From Luteipulveratus mongoliensis (GTDB lineage: Bacteria > Actinomycetota > Actinomycetes > Actinomycetales > Dermatophilaceae), in contig NZ_CP011112.1 in the NCBI RefSeq assembly GCF_001190945.1, positions 5,084,001 to 5,148,000 on the forward strand: a stretch of DNA of 64,000 bases, given 5' to 3'. The notes below the pieces were generated by a model. It did not search any database, was not told the origin of the DNA, and saw nothing but the letters and a program-made list of their open reading frames with translations. Numbering within the stretch: the stretch's first letter is position 1; every line of letters begins with the position of its first letter. Positions 8,955 through 16,892 of this stretch are shown piece after piece. The translations under genes and the position numbers were made by a program.

Positions 8955-9245
8955 TCAGGCAGGCTCCTGCTGAGTGGCGCAATGGATCCCGCCGCCCCCA
9001 GCGGCAATGCCGTCGATCGGCACCTCTACGACGTCGCGGTCGGGGAACAGTTCCTCCAGCGTGCCTTTGGCCTCGTGGGCGCCACCTCACTCGAGGGGTC
9101 CGTACCCGAGTCCGCTGGATCACTACACGAGGTGATCGCTGCGCCGACCAGGACGAGCCCGCCCAGCCCGAGGACCGAGCGCCGTGACCGGAGTTGCTGA
9201 GGCGACCGCGGCCGGTCGACCGAAGTGGGAGGGCTGGTGATGATG
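8955..9245 (-). pseudogene. Relic of exported agmatine deiminase/peptidyl-arginine deiminase
   Basis: Two pieces of one gene are visible in different frames. From about 9200 on the minus strand a lipoprotein signal reads RSRRSVLGLGGLVLVG then AAITSC, followed by a short Ser/Asp linker. Directly after, in another frame, reads LEELFPDRDVVEVPIDG then IAAGGGGIHCATQQEPA and stop at 8955. The GGGGIHC motif is the conserved C-terminal catalytic-Cys region of agmatine deiminases. The roughly 300 residues normally between are missing. No ATG/GTG with a ribosome site remains at the 5' end, so the start limit is approximate. This is a deletion plus frameshift, hence a pseudogene. Confidence 0.8.
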
Positions 9246-9335
9246 AGGTCCTTTCGAGTGACTCCGTGCACGTCCGAATGCCCTTGCCCGATGAGGGGCA
9301 AGGGCAGCGCCGACACGATAGGCGGGTTCCTTCGG

Positions 9336-9776
9336 CTAGAAGCGGGCGTCGGGCTTGATGTCGACCGGCCCGGGTGCACCTGTCCCGGTCTCGACGAGCG
9401 ACCTCAGGCTGATCAGGAACATCGCCCAGTGGGTGCTGCAGTGGTACATGAAGTCCACCGGCTCCTTCCAGCCCTCGTGCTTGAACATGACGACGGTGTA
9501 GTCGTCCTCGTGCCGAAGGTCCCAGTGGACGTGCGTGCCGACCCACTCCTCGGGTCCGTCCACGACCTCCCACAGGACCTTCTCGCCAGGCTCGGACTCG
9601 ATCACCTTCATGTCGAATCCGCCTTGTTCGAAACGGAATTGGACGACTCCGCCAACGGCAGGGTCACCGCTGGTGTCGCGGGTCCACCAACCCGACAGAC
9701 CCTCGATGGTGGTCAGTGCGTCGTACACCGCCTTCGGCTCGGACTTGATGGCGATCTTGTGCAGGATGTCGACCAT
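9336..9776 (-). CDS. SRPBCC/AHSA1-family protein
   Basis: 146 aa; the ATG at 9776 has AAGGAG nine bases upstream. The sequence fits the START/AHSA1 fold: an early VYDALTTIEGLSGWWT, a central VQFRFEQGGFDMKV, then VLWEVVDGPEEWVGTHVHWDL and a C-terminal helix (HWAMFLISLRSLVETG). Such proteins bind hydrophobic ligands, but the ligand is unknown. It is the last gene of an operon with an ArsR regulator and a second SRPBCC protein, an arrangement common in actinobacteria. Confidence 0.88.
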   Translation of the reverse strand: MVDILHKIAIKSEPKAVYDALTTIEGLSGWWTRDTSGDPAVGGVVQFRFEQGGFDMKVIESEPGEKVLWEVVDGPEEWVGTHVHWDLRHEDDYTVVMFKHEGWKEPVDFMYHCSTHWAMFLISLRSLVETGTGAPGPVDIKPDARF

Positions 9777-9838
9777 TGCTCTTGCTCCTTGTTGTCTGAC
9801 GCTGTGTCTCGAAGCAGCCGTCGGCGACGGCCGCGGTC

Positions 9839-10177
9839 TCACGTGTTCTTGCTGCGCTGAATGGCTTCGGCGATCCGCTTGATCCGCCGCAGCCGGGCGT
9901 CCCAGGTCGCCCCGACCGAGGCGAGCTGAGCGGCCGCTCGTGCGAGCTGTGCATCGTTCACCCGGTATCGCACCTCCCGTCCGACGGGCGTCACGTCGAC
10001 CAGACCAACGCGGTCCAGGACGCCCAGATGTTTGGCGACGGCCTGACGTGTCACGGGCAGCTGCTCGCTGAGCGTGGTCGCGGTGCCGTCACCGTCCGCA
10101 AGGAGCAGATCGAGCATCCGTCGCCGGGTCGGGTCTCCGATGGCCGACCACAGGTCGTCGCTGACCGCGGTGGTCAT
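9839..10177 (-). CDS. ArsR-family transcriptional repressor
   Basis: 112 aa with a winged helix: SDDLWSAIGDPTRRRMLDLL, then LSEQLPVTRQAVAKHLGVLD as recognition helix and GREVRYRV as wing. No N-terminal Cys metal site is seen, so this is the metal-independent subgroup typically paired with SRPBCC proteins. Its ATG overlaps the upstream SRPBCC stop by four bases (ATGA), with GGAG just before. It most likely controls its own operon through the twin operators at 10653-10713. Confidence 0.9.
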   Translation of the reverse strand: MTTAVSDDLWSAIGDPTRRRMLDLLLADGDGTATTLSEQLPVTRQAVAKHLGVLDRVGLVDVTPVGREVRYRVNDAQLARAAAQLASVGATWDARLRRIKRIAEAIQRSKNT

Positions 10178-10638
10178 GACGACTCCACGAGCCGTGTGAC
10201 GTAGGTGCCCAGTCGCGGGATGAAGAAGTCCCAGCCTTCGACGTGCGCGGCGTACTGCTCCTCGAGAACCGCCACCTCCCAACCCATTTCGCGGAATCCG
10301 GTCTCCTTCATCCGGACCACCGTGCCGTTGCCGGCCGGGACGAGATCGAACGTCACCAGCAGTGAGTTGGTCTCCGTCGCGACCTCACCTGCGGCATGGG
10401 TCCAGCGGAACGAGAACCGGCGAGGCGGGTCGGCCTCGACGACGGTGATCTGCTCGACGTTCGCGTCCTCCGACCCGCGTTCGCCGAAAATGATCTCGCC
10501 GGTCGCGCCCGGAGTCGGGTCCAAGTCAGCGTCGTCGGGCCACCACTCGCGCAGGTGCTCGGGGCTGCTGACCACCTCGTACGCCACCTCGGGTGTCGCC
10601 TCGACGTGAATCTCGCGCTCGATGCTTCCGTACTCCAT
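10174..10638 (-). CDS. SRPBCC-domain protein
   Basis: 154 aa, first gene of the SRPBCC-ArsR-SRPBCC operon, with AGGAGG six bases before ATG. Fold markers are IEREIHVEATPEVAYEVVSS, HLREWWPDDADL, GEIIFGERGS and the C-terminal WDFFIPRLGTYV helix. Like its partner at 9336-9776 it probably binds a small hydrophobic molecule, or acts as its sensor or scavenger. The two SRPBCC genes are only distantly similar, so they are not a recent duplication. Confidence 0.88.
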   Translation of the reverse strand: MEYGSIEREIHVEATPEVAYEVVSSPEHLREWWPDDADLDPTPGATGEIIFGERGSEDANVEQITVVEADPPRRFSFRWTHAAGEVATETNSLLVTFDLVPAGNGTVVRMKETGFREMGWEVAVLEEQYAAHVEGWDFFIPRLGTYVTRLVESS

Positions 10639-10652
10639 GCCGCGCCTCCTAG

Positions 10653-10713
10653 TGCAACTTCTGGTTGCATGTGACAGTACGCGCCTCTCGCCGATCGCGC
10701 AACCATAAGTTGC
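10653..10713 (-). promoter_or_regulatory. Promoter with two inverted ArsR-type operators
   Basis: Operator 1 (10653-10669) reads TGCAACTTCTGGTTGCA on the plus strand. Operator 2 (10697-10713) reads TGCAACTTATGGTTGCG on the minus strand, 15 of 17 identical and in opposite orientation, with centres 45 bp apart. For the minus-strand operon a -35 TTGCGC (10702-10697), 17-bp spacer and -10 TACTGT (10679-10674) fit between and inside them. Operator 2 thus covers the -35 and operator 1 covers the start region. Both follow GCAAC-N5-GTTGC symmetry. This suggests tight autorepression by the ArsR protein. Confidence 0.72.
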
Positions 10714-10714
10714 A

Positions 10715-11383
10715 CTACGAGGGAGAGTGAGGCTGCCTCAGGTACGCCAGGACCGCCAGCACGCGCCGGTTGTGGTCGTCGTTGGGCGGCAGGTCGAGCT
10801 TGGTGAGGATGTTGCCGACGTGCTTGCTGACGGCGGCCTCCGAGACGAACAGCCGGCCCGCGATCGCGGCATTCGAGTGACCCTCGGCCAGCTGGCCCAG
10901 CACCTCCAGCTCCCGCTCGGTCAGGCGGCCGAGGGGGTCCCGCCGACGCAACAGCTGTCGTACGACCTCGGGGTCCACGACCGTACCGCCGCGGGCGACC
11001 GTACGCAGGGACTCGGCGAACTCGGCGACGTCGACCACGCGGTCCTTGAGCAGGTAACCGACCGCGCGGCCACCGCACGAGTCCAGCAGCTCGTCGGCAT
11101 AGCTGCGCTCGACGTACTGGCTGAGCGCCACCACGGGAAGGCCGTCGATCCGTTGTCGCAGTGACACCGCCGCCTGCAGGCCCTCGTCGCTGAAACCAGG
11201 GGGCATCCGGATGTCCGTCACGACCAGGTCCGGTCGGTGCTCCTCCACCGCGGCGATGAGCGCCTGCGCGTCACCGACCGCGGCCACCACCTCGAAGCCG
11301 AGCCGCTCGAGCAGCCCGACGAGCCCTTCGCGCAGCAGCGTTCCGTCCTCGGCCAGCGCCACCCTCGTCACGGCTTCGCTCAT
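10715..11383 (-). CDS. NarL/LuxR-family response regulator
   Basis: 222 aa. The receiver domain has acidic residues in VALAEDGTLL, the phosphorylatable Asp in DLVVTDIRMPPG and the Lys in YLLKDRV. The C-terminal LuxR helix-turn-helix is LTERELEVLGQLAEGHSNAA followed by VSEAAVSKHVGNIL. Translation is coupled to the kinase: ATG overlaps the kinase TGA by one base, with GGAGGAG five bases upstream; a GTG three bases earlier is possible. It probably regulates the divergent ABC transporter. Confidence 0.93.
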   Translation of the reverse strand: MSEAVTRVALAEDGTLLREGLVGLLERLGFEVVAAVGDAQALIAAVEEHRPDLVVTDIRMPPGFSDEGLQAAVSLRQRIDGLPVVALSQYVERSYADELLDSCGGRAVGYLLKDRVVDVAEFAESLRTVARGGTVVDPEVVRQLLRRRDPLGRLTERELEVLGQLAEGHSNAAIAGRLFVSEAAVSKHVGNILTKLDLPPNDDHNRRVLAVLAYLRQPHSPS

Positions 11384-12753
11384 CACGTCTCCTCCAGTCG
11401 ACTCGGGATCCGCACCCGGATCAGCGTCGGGCCGCCCACCGGGCTCGAGACCCGCAGGGTGCCGTCCAGCACCGCGAGCCGGTCGGCCATGCCGGTCAGA
11501 CCCGTGCCGTTGCGCGGGTCTGCACCGCCCTGCCCGTCATCGCTCACATCGACCCAGAGCGCGTGGCCGTCGTGCGTCACGTCGATGCGCGCGCCCCGGG
11601 CGTCGCTGTGCCGCGCCACGTTGGTCAGCGCCTCCGCGACGACGAAGTAGGCCGTCGACTCGACGTGCTGGGGTACGCGCGTCGTGAGTCCGTACGACAG
11701 CGCGACTGGCAGCGGCGCCTGTGCGGCCAGCTGATCCAGCGCGGCCTCAAGGCCGATGTCGGAGAGAACCTTCGGGTGGACACCGCGGATGAACTGGCGC
11801 AGATCAGTCATCAGCTCCTTGGCCTGATCGTGTGCAGCGGACACGGTCTGAGTCGCCGAATGCTCGGTGCCCAAAGCACTTTCGACCTCCATCTTGCTGA
11901 GCCCGAGCTGCATCGTCAGGGTCACGAGTCGCTGCTGGGCCCCGTCGTGCAGGTCGCGCTCGATGCGCTGCCGCTCGGCGTCGAAGCTGTCGACCAGCCG
12001 TGCGCGAGACCGACTCACCTCGACCAGACGCGACTCCAGCTCGGCCGCTCCACCCAGGGAGAGGATGAACCTGAGCACGGCGACCTGCACCACCGAAGCC
12101 ACGCTCCAGGCGTACATCGCACCAATGAGAAGCATGAGACCGACCAGCGCGGCCGCGACGGACGGCCAGGCCGAGTCCACCTGCCAGCCGCCGACGGCGA
12201 TCGGTCCGGCGTCGGCCGCGACGATCACCGGAGCGGCCAGGAGCACACCGCCGATCAGGCCGAGGGCCATGACAAGCAGCAGTGCTGTGCTCATCAACGG
12301 GAACATCACGACGACGTACGCCGCCTGCCGCCAGCGGGCAGGCGAGGCGTATCTGTCGCGCAGCCAGGCGACCGGCTCGCGAGGCGCGGGGGCGGTCTCG
12401 GGCATCCGACGCGCATCGATCAGCTGCGCCCGCGCGCGATCCGCGATGACCACCAGCTCCGCGACCAGCGGTAGGAACACCACGGTGAGCACCGCACTCA
12501 GCAGCACGAGCACGGTGGCTGCGATCCAGCTCATCTGCCCGTCGACCAGCTCCGAGACGGCCACCAGCGCAGGCAGGCCCATCAGCATGAGCGGCCCGGC
12601 AAGCACGACGAGCGTGATGCCCGTGCTGACGACGAACAGGAGAGCTCGCCATGGCCAGCGAGTCAGTGCGAACCGGCGCAGTCCCAGCGCCGAAGCCACC
12701 GACGACCGCGTACGCCGGTCGAGGTCCACGGAATGGGTCGACGGGAGGCGCAC
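11383..12753 (-). CDS. Membrane sensor histidine kinase (HisKA_3, NarX/DesK type)
   Basis: 456 aa, GTG start. The first ~210 residues contain about five hydrophobic spans (for example LLFVVSTGITLVVLAGPLML and YVVVMFPLMSTALLLVMALG). The dimerisation box ERQRIERDLHDGAQQRL holds the phospho-His. The ATPase domain has ALTNVARHSDA and DDGQGG/GTGLTGMADRL. No extracellular sensor domain is evident, so signal sensing may occur within the membrane, as in antibiotic-response kinases that partner an ABC/FtsX pump. Confidence 0.92.
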   Translation of the reverse strand: MRLPSTHSVDLDRRTRSSVASALGLRRFALTRWPWRALLFVVSTGITLVVLAGPLMLMGLPALVAVSELVDGQMSWIAATVLVLLSAVLTVVFLPLVAELVVIADRARAQLIDARRMPETAPAPREPVAWLRDRYASPARWRQAAYVVVMFPLMSTALLLVMALGLIGGVLLAAPVIVAADAGPIAVGGWQVDSAWPSVAAALVGLMLLIGAMYAWSVASVVQVAVLRFILSLGGAAELESRLVEVSRSRARLVDSFDAERQRIERDLHDGAQQRLVTLTMQLGLSKMEVESALGTEHSATQTVSAAHDQAKELMTDLRQFIRGVHPKVLSDIGLEAALDQLAAQAPLPVALSYGLTTRVPQHVESTAYFVVAEALTNVARHSDARGARIDVTHDGHALWVDVSDDGQGGADPRNGTGLTGMADRLAVLDGTLRVSSPVGGPTLIRVRIPSRLEET

Positions 12754-12861
12754 ACCACCACGCTAGAGCGCCGGGCGGCACCGGTCAGTAGTGCTAGGTC
12801 TACCTCGAAGACGGTGTCTGGCCGTAGTGATCCACGGCCGTCGACGGACTGCACTGGAGGC

Positions 12862-13641
12862 ATGAGCAATTCGCGTCAGCTGCATCCGACCTCCGACCGA
12901 CCGTTGTTGATGGACAGCGCGCCGAGCCTGCGCCTGCGCGACGTCAGTCGCACCTACGGTCGCGGCGACCACGAGGTGCGTGCACTCGACCATGTGACCC
13001 TCGACTGCGAGGCGCACACCTGGACGGCAGTGATGGGACCCTCGGGCTCGGGGAAGTCCACGCTCCTGCACTGCGCCGCCGGGCTCGAGCAGGTCACGTC
13101 GGGTGACGTCTGGCTCGGCCATCACCAGGTGTCCGCAGCTTCCGAGCAGCAGCTCACCCAGCTGAGGCGGCGGCACATCGGGTTCGTCTTCCAGTCGTTC
13201 AACCTGATGAGTGCATTGACCGCGGAGCAGAACGTCGCCCTCCCCCTGCGCCTTGCGGGCCAGCGCGTGCCGCACCAGCGTGTCCGCGAGGTGCTCGCGA
13301 GTGTCGGCCTCGGCCAGCGCGGGCGACACCGTCCGCGCGAGCTGTCAGGCGGTCAGCAGCAGCGCGTGGCGATTGCCCGTGCGATCGTGACGCGGCCGGA
13401 CATCCTCTTCGCCGACGAGCCGACCGGTGCCCTCGACACCGGCTCCGCGCGCACCGTGCTCGCGATGCTCCGCGGCCTGGTCGACGCCCAGGGCCAGTCG
13501 GTCGTGATGGTCACGCACGACCCGACGGCTGCGGCGTACGCCGACCGTGTCGTCTTCCTGGCGGACGGCCGCGTGGCCGACTGGATGGTCCGACCGAGCG
13601 CGGCCGCCATCGCTGCCCGCCTCACCGAGCTGGAGGGCTGA
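12862..13641 (+). CDS. ABC transporter ATP-binding protein (MacB/LolD/BceA type)
   Basis: 259 aa. Walker A is GPSGSGKST, Q-loop FVFQSFNLM, signature LSGGQQQRVAIARA, Walker B ILFADEPTGALD and the H-loop MVTHD. This set matches ATPases that drive FtsX-like permeases. It is divergent from the kinase/regulator genes and four bases before the permease gene. The start is uncertain: ATG 12862 has GGAGG placed very close (one base), and ATG 12910 lies nearer the domain start (SLRLRDVSRTYG) but lacks a ribosome site. Confidence 0.92.
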   Translation: MSNSRQLHPTSDRPLLMDSAPSLRLRDVSRTYGRGDHEVRALDHVTLDCEAHTWTAVMGPSGSGKSTLLHCAAGLEQVTSGDVWLGHHQVSAASEQQLTQLRRRHIGFVFQSFNLMSALTAEQNVALPLRLAGQRVPHQRVREVLASVGLGQRGRHRPRELSGGQQQRVAIARAIVTRPDILFADEPTGALDTGSARTVLAMLRGLVDAQGQSVVMVTHDPTAAAYADRVVFLADGRVADWMVRPSAAAIAARLTELEG

Positions 13642-13644
13642 GCC

Positions 13645-15576
13645 GTGCTGCGCATGTCACTCCAGACGTTCAGAGATCGCTGGACACTGTTCGTCGGTGC
13701 CCTCCTGAGCATCGCCCTGGGCGTCGCGCTCGTGCAGGCCGGTGCGGTGGTGATCGATGGGGCAGGTTCTCCACCAGCTGGCGCGACACCAGCCGAATCT
13801 GCTGAGTTGGCAAGGTCTTTCGACGATGTGAACGCCATCATGGGCATGTCTTTGTTCCTCGGTCTGTTCCTCTCGGTCTTCATCATCAGCTCGACGTTCT
13901 CGTTCACCGTGACCGAGCGACGGCGTGAGCTCGCGCTGCTGCGGCTGAGCGGTGCGTCCCGCGCCAACCTGATGACTCTGCTGGTCGGTGAGGGCCTCGT
14001 CCTCGGTGTTCTCGGCAGCGGTCTCGGCGCGCTGCTCGGCACCGTCGTCGTACGTGGCCAGCTGTGGCTCCTGGGCAACCTGGACCTGCCCGCTGATCGG
14101 CTCGACGTGTCGTTCTCGCCGTGGCTGCTCGTCGTGGACCTCGGCGTCGGAGTGGGTGTCGCGGTGGCCGGTGTCGCCCTCGCGGCCCGGCGGGCCTCCC
14201 GCGTCCGGCCGCTCGAGGCGCTGCGCGATGTCGGCCAGGCGGCCCGGGTCATGACGCTGGGACGGTGGCTGTGGGGGTTGGGCATGGCCGTGCCTGCAGT
14301 TGCCGCTGCCATCGGATCGCAGACCAGCAGCGACATGCTGACCTCGGTCCTGCTCGGATTCGCGGTGATCTTCACCGGCTCGATCGCCCTGCAGCAGCTG
14401 AGCCCGTTGATCGTGCCGGGCGTCGGCGCCGTGGTCGGGCTGGCGCTGCGGCCAAGCGTGGTCGGTGACCTCGCCCGCTCTGGCCTGCGCGATGGCGTAC
14501 GACGGACAGCCACCACCGCGGGCCCTCTGATCGTGCTCGTCGGTCTCGTCGTCGGGCTCATGGGCATCCTCACCTCGCAGACCGCGGCCGCCACGGTCGA
14601 GCGGGAGCAGACCACCAAGGGCGAGATCGTGGTCGAGTCCACAGGCGCCTCCGTGTCTCGGATTCGTTCGACGCCAGGCGTCGCGGTGGCGGCTGCGACC
14701 AGCACGCTGCCGGCCCGGATCCTGCTCCCTCGTACAGGCCGCGCGGCGCAGCCCATGAAGTGGGCGGAGGTCGTTGCAGTGGACCCTGCGGGCTATCGGG
14801 CGACCACAGACCTGGCGCCGAAAACCGGTCGCCTGTCTGACTTTTCGGACCATGCCGCCGTCCTTGGACCGGGCGCGGCCGTGTCCATCAGCCCGAAGCA
14901 GTCCGCTGTCGTCATGCAGGTCGGCAGTGTGACCAGACGGCTGCCGGTCGTCGCGCATCTACCGGAGACCGTCGGACCCGGTCCCGACGTGATCGTGCCG
15001 CGCGCTGTCGTCCCGTCGGCCGTCCTGGCCAAGGCGCCGACGCAGACCGTCGTGCGTGTGGCGGCCGGGACGTCGGTGGCCACTGTCCGTGACCGGCTGC
15101 GCGCATCGCACGTCGGCATGGTGCGAGACCTGCACTCCTGGTCAGCAGAGCAGTCGCGGCAGCAGGGCGACGAAAACGTCTCTGTCATGGGCGCGCTCGC
15201 CGGTCTGGGTGGCGTGTACGCCCTCATCAGCGTCATCAACGCGGTCGCCGTGGGCGTCTCGCAGCGCAAGCGTGAGCTGGCCGTCGCACGGGTCACCGGG
15301 TTCAGCCGGGCACAGGTCGTGCTCGCCGCTGTCGTGGAGTCGCTCGTGGTGACCGCGATCGGACTGCTGCTGGGCGGAGTCGTCGCGGCGACCTGCCTGA
15401 TGGGCGTACGACGAGGCAATGAGTCTGCGCTAGGGGTGCCGGTGCTCGACGTGCCCTGGATGCTCGTGATCGGGCTGGGCGTCGGCAGCGTGCTCGTCGT
15501 CGCGGCGACGAGCGCAGTGGCCGGCTGGTCGAGCACCCGCCCCCGCCCTGTCAGTCTGGTCGCCGGCCGCGAGTGA
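13645..15576 (+). CDS. FtsX-like ABC transporter permease
   Basis: 643 aa, GTG start with GGAGGG upstream. Two FtsX modules are visible. The first has an N-terminal span, then LFLGLFLSVFIISSTFSFTV-type spans and ERRRELALLRLSGASRANL. The second, near the C-terminus, has YALISVINAVAVGV and RKRELAVARVTGFSR. A large extracytoplasmic domain (about residues 310-500) lies between. With the ATPase it forms a pump for amphiphiles, lipids or cell-wall antibiotics. The divergent two-component genes suggest a stress- or antibiotic-sensing module. Confidence 0.92.
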   Translation: MLRMSLQTFRDRWTLFVGALLSIALGVALVQAGAVVIDGAGSPPAGATPAESAELARSFDDVNAIMGMSLFLGLFLSVFIISSTFSFTVTERRRELALLRLSGASRANLMTLLVGEGLVLGVLGSGLGALLGTVVVRGQLWLLGNLDLPADRLDVSFSPWLLVVDLGVGVGVAVAGVALAARRASRVRPLEALRDVGQAARVMTLGRWLWGLGMAVPAVAAAIGSQTSSDMLTSVLLGFAVIFTGSIALQQLSPLIVPGVGAVVGLALRPSVVGDLARSGLRDGVRRTATTAGPLIVLVGLVVGLMGILTSQTAAATVEREQTTKGEIVVESTGASVSRIRSTPGVAVAAATSTLPARILLPRTGRAAQPMKWAEVVAVDPAGYRATTDLAPKTGRLSDFSDHAAVLGPGAAVSISPKQSAVVMQVGSVTRRLPVVAHLPETVGPGPDVIVPRAVVPSAVLAKAPTQTVVRVAAGTSVATVRDRLRASHVGMVRDLHSWSAEQSRQQGDENVSVMGALAGLGGVYALISVINAVAVGVSQRKRELAVARVTGFSRAQVVLAAVVESLVVTAIGLLLGGVVAATCLMGVRRGNESALGVPVLDVPWMLVIGLGVGSVLVVAATSAVAGWSSTRPRPVSLVAGRE

Positions 15577-15589
15577 GGTCCCGCAGGCG

Positions 15590-15982
15590 TCAGGCGTTCT
15601 TGAGCTTGCGCCAGCCGCCGGCGCGGTTGTTGGCGATGATCTGCCGGAACATCGCGACCAGAGCGTCCCGGTTCACCTGCTCGCCCGGCTGGATCGCGAC
15701 CGTGCGTGCGGTCTTGTTGTCATGACCAGCGGTGATGATGCCGTCGGGATCGGGAACGATCGCACCGTCGTACAGGAAGACATCGACGTGCTTCTTCGTC
15801 GCGAGGAGCGCACAGATGTTGCCGTCGAGCACGAAGTACGGCCGCACCGTGCGCTTGATGGTCTCCTGCACACACGGGTCCGCGGCGTGCACCAGCTCAC
15901 GCACCTCGCGACAGATCACCTGCTGCCAGTCGAGCAGTCCGTCGATGTAGTCGTCGACCCGCGGATCGATGTGATGCCCCAT
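15590..15982 (-). CDS. DUF1801-family protein
   Basis: 130 aa from ATG 15982. The sequence has the YdhG-like pattern: DDYIDGLLDWQQVICREVRE, the Pro/Tyr strand VRPYFVLDGNICALLATKKH, HVDVFLYDGAIVPDPDG and a C-terminal helix with FRQIIANNR. The family is of unknown biochemical function, possibly an iron-chaperone-like fold. The gene converges on the FtsX permease, with a 13-base gap. There is no strong ribosome site. An upstream ATG at 16015 in the same frame would extend it by 11 residues. Confidence 0.8.
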   Translation of the reverse strand: MGHHIDPRVDDYIDGLLDWQQVICREVRELVHAADPCVQETIKRTVRPYFVLDGNICALLATKKHVDVFLYDGAIVPDPDGIITAGHDNKTARTVAIQPGEQVNRDALVAMFRQIIANNRAGGWRKLKNA

Positions 15983-16100
15983 GGTTCGCACCGTAGCTCG
16001 GCGCCGCGCGCTCATTTGTAAAGAGCCCGTGCAATATGGCTCCGCGTGCGGTCGATCCGTCACAGTCGTGAGCGATGCCTCCCCTTGAGAAGGAGCGACC

Positions 16101-16880
16101 ATGATCGACACGTCTCGCGCGCGCCGGCTGTCATTCGGCGTAGCGATTGCGACCGCAACGCTGCTGGTGACCACGACGGCGGTGGCTCACGCCGACCCCA
16201 TACCGGGACTTCCGCAGAACGCCAACGGTGAGGAGCAGTCGTTCTCGCCGGCGTTCGACTACGACGGGGACGGTTGCTACGCCGTGCCAGCGATCACCGC
16301 CGACGGTGGCCTCAACCCAGGCCTGAACCCGACCGGCGCAGTCAATGGCAACTGCCACGACCAGTCCGATCTCGACAACTCCCAGACCTATTCACGCTCG
16401 GAGTGCAACAACGGTTGGTGTGCTGTCGTGTACGCGAGCTACTTCGAGAAGGACCAGGCCGTGGCCGGCAGCGGGCTGGGCGGTCACCGGCACGACTTCG
16501 AGCACGTGATCTCGTGGATCGACCAGTCGACCAACCAGGTCGAGTACGTCACCACGACCCAGCACTCGAGCCAGGTCACCTACCCGCGTTCAGAGGTCCT
16601 GTTCGCCGGCTCGCACCCGAAGGTCGTCTATCACAAGGACGGCATCCGCACGCACTTCTTCCGGCTCGCCAACGGCAACGACGAGCCGCCCGAGAACCAC
16701 TACCACGACTGGCGTTATCCGCCGCTCGTCGGCTGGGACGGCTGGCCCAGCTCCGGTCTGCGGGACACGTTGATGAACGCTGACTTCGGCTCGGCCACGA
16801 TCAAGATCACCGACAAGGACGACCGGTTCCGCAACCTGCTCACCGCCTCGAAGCCGAGCGGAATCCCGTTTCAGCCCTGA
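16101..16880 (+). CDS. Secreted Nep1-like protein (NPP1 family)
   Basis: 259 aa; GAGAAGGAG precedes ATG. The signal peptide ends near AVAHAD. The mature part has the NLP fold signatures: FDYDGDGCYAVPAIT, CNNGWCAVVYASYFEKDQ, the heptapeptide GHRHDFE (canonical GHRHDWE) with its metal-binding His/Asp/Glu, and later HYHDWRYPPLVGWDGW. NLPs of fungi, oomycetes and some bacteria bind sphingolipids of eukaryotic membranes and can be cytolytic. The role in this bacterium is inferred only. The W-to-F change in the heptapeptide is conservative. Confidence 0.92.
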   Translation: MIDTSRARRLSFGVAIATATLLVTTTAVAHADPIPGLPQNANGEEQSFSPAFDYDGDGCYAVPAITADGGLNPGLNPTGAVNGNCHDQSDLDNSQTYSRSECNNGWCAVVYASYFEKDQAVAGSGLGGHRHDFEHVISWIDQSTNQVEYVTTTQHSSQVTYPRSEVLFAGSHPKVVYHKDGIRTHFFRLANGNDEPPENHYHDWRYPPLVGWDGWPSSGLRDTLMNADFGSATIKITDKDDRFRNLLTASKPSGIPFQP

Positions 16881-16892
16881 CGCGTGAGGTGA

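Noticed and set aside
8768-9200. Overlapping plus-strand frames after the exoglycosidase
   Set aside because: They run opposite the deiminase relic, lack ribosome sites and have no family-like sequence.
12862-15576. ABC/FtsX pair as dedicated exporter of the RiPP locus
   Set aside because: It is 4-8 kb away with unrelated genes between, and it pairs naturally with the adjacent two-component system. It lacks a peptidase C39 domain.
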